Positions 59,105 through 64,000 of a DNA stretch of 64,000 nucleotides are shown piece by piece (position 1 is the first letter of the stretch; the number at the start of each line of letters is the position of its first letter). The DNA is taken from assembly GCA_035644395.1 (NCBI GenBank), contig DASQOR010000047.1, positions 1-64,000 on the forward strand, in the 5' to 3' direction. This DNA is from JBGPLJ01 sp035644395. Its GTDB lineage: Bacteria; Pseudomonadota; Gammaproteobacteria; Steroidobacterales; Steroidobacteraceae. The notes under the pieces are model-generated. The model searched no databases. It was not told where the DNA came from and saw only the letters and a list, made by a program, of their open reading frames with translations. Made by a program: the position numbers and the translations under genes.

Positions 59105-61212
59105 GGGCGCGGCAGCCGCAGACACATGAAACCAGCCCCGAGCAACAGCGTTCCGAGGAGAAGATTCAAGCGGCTATCGGTCGCCCCGCGCGGCAACTCG
59201 CCCCACTGCGGTTCAAAGACCCAGCCCGCCGGCAGGTTCGTCGGCACGGTGCCGGCCTTGAGGGGCGTGTTGAGCGGCCGCACGGGCATGGGATCGATCG
59301 CGACGAGGCTCGTGTATTTCGTGACGAGGTGATGGGCGAGCGCGATCTCGATGACCTGGGTGCGCGTTTCGTCTTCCGGTGCGCCGTCGCGCATCGCATC
59401 GAGGAGCGATTCGATCTTGTTGCGCGCCCAGAGCGCGCCGATTCCGGAATGGCCTGCGGGTTTGCCGAGCACGACGGATCGGCTCCAGGGAGTTCCTCCC
59501 GTCGAGCCGGTGATCGTTGCGCTCCCTGCGAGCCTGCGATTGTCGCGTGAGGACAATTCGGCCGTCACGACGACCGGTTCCCCGGCGTAGAGATCCGGAA
59601 TGTAGCGGGGCCAGGCTTCGGCCGAGGCGCCCGCCGGCCAATCGACGCGCAGGCCCTTGAGCACCGGCGATTCGAGCTTCGCGAACAGGACCGCCATCTT
59701 CTCGCGCACTTCCTCGATCCGGCCGATATAGGTGAACGTGCCGCGGCCGACTTCGGCGGCCTTGGTCATGAAAAAGCCGTTCGGCGCCGAGCCGATACCG
59801 ACGGTGAAGAGCCGCGAGTCGCCGAGCCGCTCGCGGATCATCTTGAAGAGCGCCTCCTCGTTGCCGACGGCGCCGTCCGTGAGAAACACGATCTGGCGGA
59901 TGCGGTCCGACTGCTCCCGGCCATCGAGCGCGAGGTCGAGCGCCGATGCCATTTCCGTACCGCCCTGGGCGTTCAGCGCATGCACCCAGCGTCGTGCAGC
60001 ATCGACGTTCTCGCCGGTCGCCTCGCGGGCGGAGTCGAAGACCTTGCGCGCGGCCGAGTTGAATTCGATGACATTGAAGCGGTCATCGAGCGGCAACCGT
60101 TCGATCGCGAGTGCAAGCGCCTCCTTCGCCTGGCCGATCGAGGTGCCTTCCATCGAGCCCGAGGTGTCGATGATGAAGATGACTTCGCGTGGCATGCGGG
60201 TGGTCACCGCCGCGGGCTGCGGCGGCATCACCATGAGAAGGCCGTAGGTCTTGTCACCGCGCTGTTCGGCGAACCAGGCCGCCTCCGGGGCGAGACCGAG
60301 TGCCGGTTGCCACTCGAGAACGAAATCGCGGTCGGCAGGCGCCGCGCTGTCGGCGAGATCGATCACCCGCTCGTGGTCGCTCAGCCGGCGCTCGCGAATC
60401 GGGTGATTCGGGCTCGCGACCGCAGCGATGCCCACTCCGGCGTCGAGCTTCACGTGGATGGTGACCGGATTGATCGGGCCGGGCGTGGGATCCAGGACGG
60501 GCGGCGTGATGCGCGAGCCATCGGCAACCTGATCCGTGTCGGGCGACCGTCCCGTGCCCGTGGTCCCTGCGATTGGCACCGTGCCGGGGATATAGCGGGG
60601 GCCGATCACCATCGGAAAGCGCAGCGAGTAGCGGCCCGCGTCGTAGCGCAGTGATTCCTGGTACTCGATCTCGACGACGACTTCGGCGTGCGGCGCGATA
60701 TTGGCGACGCTCGACGTAAAAATATTGGGGCGTTCCTGTTCGAGGAGGGCCGCCCGCTGCCCGGACGCCTTCGCCCGCTCGTAGTCGCGCTTGGCCTGCT
60801 CGCGCTCGCGGACGACCGACTCGACGACGCGATCGCCAATCCGGAGTTTCAGGTGATCGACGGCGGCGTGTTCGGGCAGCGGGAACACGTACACGCCCTC
60901 GTACCAGTCGTCGCAGGGATTGCGAAACGTCTGCCGGACCTTCGCGCGCGCGACGAGCCCGGACACTTCGATCTCGACTTCCGTTCGCAGGATGGGCGCA
61001 GCGAAATTGTCGGCGCCGGAGCTCGATTTGAAGAGCAGCGTGCCGCTCTCGGCATCCTGCTTGCGCATCGCCGGCAGGTCGCCCTCCGTGGTGACGGTCG
61101 TGGCACGCGCGGCCACGGCGAACAGGAGGGCGAGAAGAATTCCGGCGGCGAGCTGCAACAGGAACAGCCCGTCGAGGATCTGCGGACGGACGCGGGCGAT
61201 CGAGGTTTTCAT
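59101..61212 (-). CDS. Sortase target protein (VIT and vWA domains)
   Basis: This 703-residue protein has a signal/TM segment (FLLQLAAGILLALLFAVAA). A VIT domain (about 45-165) precedes a von Willebrand A domain (about 340-510) with the MIDAS motif DTSGS at 349-353. The C-terminal sorting signal is LPRGAT (673-678), followed by a hydrophobic helix and a basic tail (LRLPRP). This is the layout of the marine proteobacterial sortase target family. It is probably displayed on or attached to the cell envelope. The ATG at 61212 has GGGAG upstream. An earlier in-frame Met at 61248 is possible. Confidence 0.9.
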   Translation of the reverse strand: MKTSIARVRPQILDGLFLLQLAAGILLALLFAVAARATTVTTEGDLPAMRKQDAESGTLLFKSSSGADNFAAPILRTEVEIEVSGLVARAKVRQTFRNPCDDWYEGVYVFPLPEHAAVDHLKLRIGDRVVESVVREREQAKRDYERAKASGQRAALLEQERPNIFTSSVANIAPHAEVVVEIEYQESLRYDAGRYSLRFPMVIGPRYIPGTVPIAGTTGTGRSPDTDQVADGSRITPPVLDPTPGPINPVTIHVKLDAGVGIAAVASPNHPIRERRLSDHERVIDLADSAAPADRDFVLEWQPALGLAPEAAWFAEQRGDKTYGLLMVMPPQPAAVTTRMPREVIFIIDTSGSMEGTSIGQAKEALALAIERLPLDDRFNVIEFNSAARKVFDSAREATGENVDAARRWVHALNAQGGTEMASALDLALDGREQSDRIRQIVFLTDGAVGNEEALFKMIRERLGDSRLFTVGIGSAPNGFFMTKAAEVGRGTFTYIGRIEEVREKMAVLFAKLESPVLKGLRVDWPAGASAEAWPRYIPDLYAGEPVVVTAELSSRDNRRLAGSATITGSTGGTPWSRSVVLGKPAGHSGIGALWARNKIESLLDAMRDGAPEDETRTQVIEIALAHHLVTKYTSLVAIDPMPVRPLNTPLKAGTVPTNLPAGWVFEPQWGELPRGATDSRLNLLLGTLLLGAGFMCLRLPRP

Positions 61213-61341
61213 GGCGCTCCCAGGCGGCAGGGACCCGTTGTGGGTCATGCCAACCAGAAATGCGCCGCAAACCGGGCCGCCCGCTACCGCAATTCGGGCG
61301 ACCTGCCGCTCAATTGTGCACAGGGGGTGGCAGTGCGCCGG

Positions 61342-62481
61342 TCAGTCGAGCGTTCGCTTGTAGAAGCGCAGGCCGATACCGAGGACCGCGAGCGTAAATG
61401 CTCCGATCGCCGCCAGGTGCTGCCAGACTTCGGCGAGGCCGACGCCCTTCAGCATGACCCCGCGCACGATCACCACGAAGTGGGTGAGCGGCAGGGCATT
61501 GCCGATCCACTGCGCCCACGTCGGCATGCCGCGAAACGGGAACATGAATCCGGAGAGCAGGATCGAGGGCAGGAAGATGAAGATCGCGGCCTGCACCGCC
61601 TGCAGCTGGTTGCGCGCGAGCGAGCTCACGGTGATGCCGAGGATGAGGTTTGCGAAACTGAAGGCGAGCACCATCGCATAGATGAGCGCGACGCTGCCGA
61701 TGAACGGCACGTGGAAGATGAGGAGCGCCGCCAGCAGCATCACCGTCACCTGGACGAGGCCGATGACGACGTAGGGCACGATCTTGCCGATCATCACCTC
61801 GGTGGGCAGCGCCGGCGTCGCGAGCAGTGTTTCAAAAGTGCCGCGCTCGCGTTCGCGCGTCATCGCGAGCGCCGTCATCATGACCATCGTCATCGTGAGA
61901 ATGACGCCGAGGAGGCCGGGCACGGTGTTGTAGGCGCTGATGCCCGCGGCGTTGTAGAGGCGATGGATGCGAAGATCGACGGGTTTGACCACTGCAAGGT
62001 CGCGCCGCGCGAATTCCGGCAGGTCGCGACGCATAGCCTGTTCGATGAGCGGCTGCAGGGCCGCGAGGGCATTGCTGCTGGCAACGGGATCCGTGGCGTC
62101 CACTTCGACGAGGAGCTGCGCCGGATCCGCGCGCGCAAGCTTGCGCTCGAACTGGCCGGGCACGTTGATCACGAACTGCACGTCGCCGCGCTCGAGGAGT
62201 GCATGCGCCTCATCCGGCGAATGGACCTCGGCGATGACGCGGAAGTACTCGCTGACCTGCAGGGCGCTCACGAGCGAGCGCACGAAGGGACCGCTGTCCT
62301 CACTCAGCACCGCCGTCGGCAGGTACTTGGGGTCGGAGTTGATCGCGAAGCCGAAGAGCAGGAGCTGCATGATCGGCAGCATCACGATCATGCCGAAAGT
62401 CATGCGGTCGCGGCGCAGCTGGATGAATTCCTTGCCGAGGATGCCGCGCAATCGCATCCAGGACAGGCGCTGCCGGCTCAT
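61342..62481 (-). CDS. ABC-2 type transporter permease
   Basis: This 379-residue membrane protein has one TM near the N-terminus (MTFGMIVMLPIMQLLLFGFAI) and a large periplasmic loop (about 48-175). Five C-terminal TM helices carry the ABC-2 signature MTRERERGTFETLLATPAL. It resembles YbhS/YbhR/YhhJ-type permeases of multidrug or ABC-2 export systems. It overlaps the ATPase stop by four bases and is part of an HlyD-ATPase-permease operon. Confidence 0.9.
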   Translation of the reverse strand: MSRQRLSWMRLRGILGKEFIQLRRDRMTFGMIVMLPIMQLLLFGFAINSDPKYLPTAVLSEDSGPFVRSLVSALQVSEYFRVIAEVHSPDEAHALLERGDVQFVINVPGQFERKLARADPAQLLVEVDATDPVASSNALAALQPLIEQAMRRDLPEFARRDLAVVKPVDLRIHRLYNAAGISAYNTVPGLLGVILTMTMVMMTALAMTRERERGTFETLLATPALPTEVMIGKIVPYVVIGLVQVTVMLLAALLIFHVPFIGSVALIYAMVLAFSFANLILGITVSSLARNQLQAVQAAIFIFLPSILLSGFMFPFRGMPTWAQWIGNALPLTHFVVIVRGVMLKGVGLAEVWQHLAAIGAFTLAVLGIGLRFYKRTLD

Positions 62482-63407
62482 GGCTTGCCGTCCGTGTTGT
62501 CCGGCATCAGGTGGATGAACACGTCCTCGAGCGTCGGCTGCGCGCGCGACCAGTGGTATCTCGTATCCGCGAGGAAGGGCCCAAGTGCCGACTCGAGTTC
62601 CGCTTCGGCGAGGCCGACGACGTGCAGGGAATTGCCGAAGGGCGTGACCGAGGCGACTCCCGGGCGCTTTTCGAGTTCGGCTTCGAGCGTGACCAGATCC
62701 GGGCCGCTCACGGTCCAGGTGACGAGCGACTGCTGAGCGATGACTTCATCGATGCTGCCCTTGGCGAGGAGGTTGCCGTAGGCGATGTACGCGAGCCGGT
62801 GGCAGCGCTCCGCTTCGTCCATGTAGTGAGTCGACACGAGAATCGAGATGCCTTGCTTGGCGAGCACGTGGATCTCCTTCCAGAAGTCGCGGCGCGCCTT
62901 CGGATCGACGCCGGCGGTCGGTTCATCGAGGAGCAGCAGTTTCGGCGCGTGCAGCATGCAGGCGGCGAGGGCCACGCGCTGCTTCCAGCCGCCCGACAGG
63001 GTGCCGGAGATCTGGCCGGCGCGGGACTCGAGTCCCATGCGCGCCATCGTCTCCTTGACCGCGGTCCGGTAGCTCTTCATCTCGAACATCTGGCCGATGA
63101 ACTCGAGGTTCTCGCGGACCGTCAGGTCCTCCCACAACGAGAAGCGCTGCGTCATGTAGCCGACTTCGCGCTTGATCTTCGATGCTTCGCGGATGACGTC
63201 GAAGCCGAGGCAGGTGCCGGAGCCGCTGTCCGGCGTCAGGAGGCCGCACAGCATCCGGATGGACGTCGTCTTGCCGCTGCCGTTCGGGCCGAGAAATCCG
63301 TAGATCTCTCCCTTCTTCACCTCGAGCGAGAAATCCCTGACGACGTGCTTCGGGCCGAAATGCTTGTTGAGGCCCTTGACGTCGATGGCGAGCGGGGCTT
63401 CGGTCAC
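62478..63407 (-). CDS. ABC transporter ATP-binding protein
   Basis: This 309-residue ATPase has Walker A GPNGSGKTT (40-48), the signature LSGGWKQRVALAA, Walker B LLLLDEPTAGVD and the H-loop STHYMDEAERCH. The C-terminal extension (about 225-309) is typical of drug- and YbhF-type ABC-2 ATPases. It starts at GTG 63407, overlapping the stop of the HlyD-like gene by four bases. It powers the permease encoded next. Confidence 0.92.
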   Translation of the reverse strand: MTEAPLAIDVKGLNKHFGPKHVVRDFSLEVKKGEIYGFLGPNGSGKTTSIRMLCGLLTPDSGSGTCLGFDVIREASKIKREVGYMTQRFSLWEDLTVRENLEFIGQMFEMKSYRTAVKETMARMGLESRAGQISGTLSGGWKQRVALAACMLHAPKLLLLDEPTAGVDPKARRDFWKEIHVLAKQGISILVSTHYMDEAERCHRLAYIAYGNLLAKGSIDEVIAQQSLVTWTVSGPDLVTLEAELEKRPGVASVTPFGNSLHVVGLAEAELESALGPFLADTRYHWSRAQPTLEDVFIHLMPDNTDGKP

Positions 63408-64000
63408 GGGGCGGATTCCGCACGCATTTTCACCGGGAGCCCCGGCTTCAACCAGGGCAGGGCGCCGGCGTCTGGCTTCGCGTCAATTCGATAAACGAGC
63501 CGTAAGCGGTTGTCATCGCTGAAAAGAATAGGCGGCGTGTATTCCGGGTCCGTCGAGATGTAGTTTACTGTCGCCCGCGCGCCGGCCGGGCAGCCATCGC
63601 ACTCGATGACCATGCGCTGACCCAGCTTGAGTCCCGCGATGGCGGCTTCCGGCATGTAGAAGCGCAGCCGGATGTTGCCCGGTGGCAGCAGGCTCACGAT
63701 GGGACGGGTCGCGGGCACCCATTCGCCCGGTTGATAGTAGGTGTCTTGCACGAGCGCGGCAGCCGGTGCCACACCGAAACGCTGCGCCAGCTGCCAGTCG
63801 GCATGGTCGAGCACGGTGGCGGCCGCCTCGGCCTCACCGCTGGCGGCCGTCACCTCCTCGCGCCGGCCGATGCTTTCCGATGCGAGGCGGGCTTGCGCCG
63901 TGAGTTCTTCCAGGCGCGCCTGCTTCGCCTTGGCATCCGCACGCGACTGGATCAAGCGCAGTTCCGGAATCAGTTGCTTCGTGTAGAGCTCTTCGTCACG
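63404..64000 (-). CDS. HlyD-family membrane fusion protein (partial, runs off right edge)
   Basis: The reading frame is open from the right edge to the stop at 63404. About 198 residues are visible. The first part is a helical hairpin (RDEELYTKQLIPELRLIQSR, then an Ala/Glu/Arg-rich coiled coil). A β-barrel domain follows (YYQPGEWVPATRPIVSLLPP, RLRFYMPEAAIAGLKLGQRM, RATVNYISTDPEYTPPI), typical of periplasmic adaptor proteins. It would link the ABC-2 exporter to an outer-membrane channel. The N-terminal anchor lies outside the window. Confidence 0.85.
   Translation of the reverse strand, partial: RDEELYTKQLIPELRLIQSRADAKAKQARLEELTAQARLASESIGRREEVTAASGEAEAAATVLDHADWQLAQRFGVAPAAALVQDTYYQPGEWVPATRPIVSLLPPGNIRLRFYMPEAAIAGLKLGQRMVIECDGCPAGARATVNYISTDPEYTPPILFSDDNRLRLVYRIDAKPDAGALPWLKPGLPVKMRAESAP

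Noticed and set aside
60688..62736. 682-codon plus-strand frame across the sortase target and ABC genes
   Set aside because: It is antisense to several clear genes, Arg/His-rich and lacks domains.
1..64000. CRISPR arrays, tRNA or rRNA genes
   Set aside because: No regularly spaced direct repeats, no tRNA cloverleaf with a CCA end and no conserved rRNA segment were seen.

Overview
The window is about 64 kb of high-GC, densely coded DNA. The gene content suggests a free-living gammaproteobacterium: a TonB-dependent receptor, a class GN sortase with its VIT/vWA target, Tat-exported enzymes, a MASE1-GGDEF protein, and PotE/AdiA/AdiC proteins that read like the enterobacterial ones. A Steroidobacterales or Nevskiales type soil or marine lineage would fit, but that is inference. 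I saw no rRNA, tRNA or CRISPR array.

Layout. (1) 1-8.6 kb: the edge of an IS481-like element, a DUF1059-like protein, a DUF1254 protein, an L,D-transpeptidase, a TTC38-like TPR protein, a Tat-exported M24 peptidase, a small outer-membrane barrel, a VIT-family protein and a CaxA-type Ca2+/H+ exchanger. (2) 9.0-21.3 kb: one co-directional operon holding three large PLP decarboxylases (two AdiA-type, one ornithine-type), PotE- and AdiC-type antiporters, an orphan periplasmic binding protein and an outer-membrane barrel, closed by a strong terminator. This looks like an integrated arginine/ornithine decarboxylation and polyamine exchange locus spanning all envelope layers. It is the most unusual feature of the window. 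(3) 21.3-24.2 kb: a SYLF protein, a berberine-bridge-type oxidase and a thermonuclease-like protein with an altered active site. (4) 24.3-49.2 kb: a large catabolic region, probably for an aromatic or cyclic substrate taken up through a TonB receptor. It has a LysR regulator, two MFS transporters, two FAH-family hydrolases, a catabolic HisD paralogue, VOC proteins, several SDRs, flavin enzymes, a cupin and an amidohydrolase, mainly in two operons (30.1-34.6 and 42.2-49.2 kb). Two long perfect palindromes sit between convergent genes here. (5) 49.3-58.6 kb: a diguanylate cyclase, the gnd-zwf-pgl operon, a periplasmic protein with three four-cysteine units, a MetX-like hydrolase, a GST, a decayed homocysteine methyltransferase gene and a DDAH. 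(6) 58.5-64 kb: the sortase and its target, then an ABC-2 exporter operon that runs off the right edge.

Several family members have lost or changed key residues: the thermonuclease, an SDR with Tyr replaced by His, an SDR lacking part of its Rossmann fold, and CaxA with the second Glu replaced by Ala. Family assignments come from reading motifs and remembered homologues. No database search was run.
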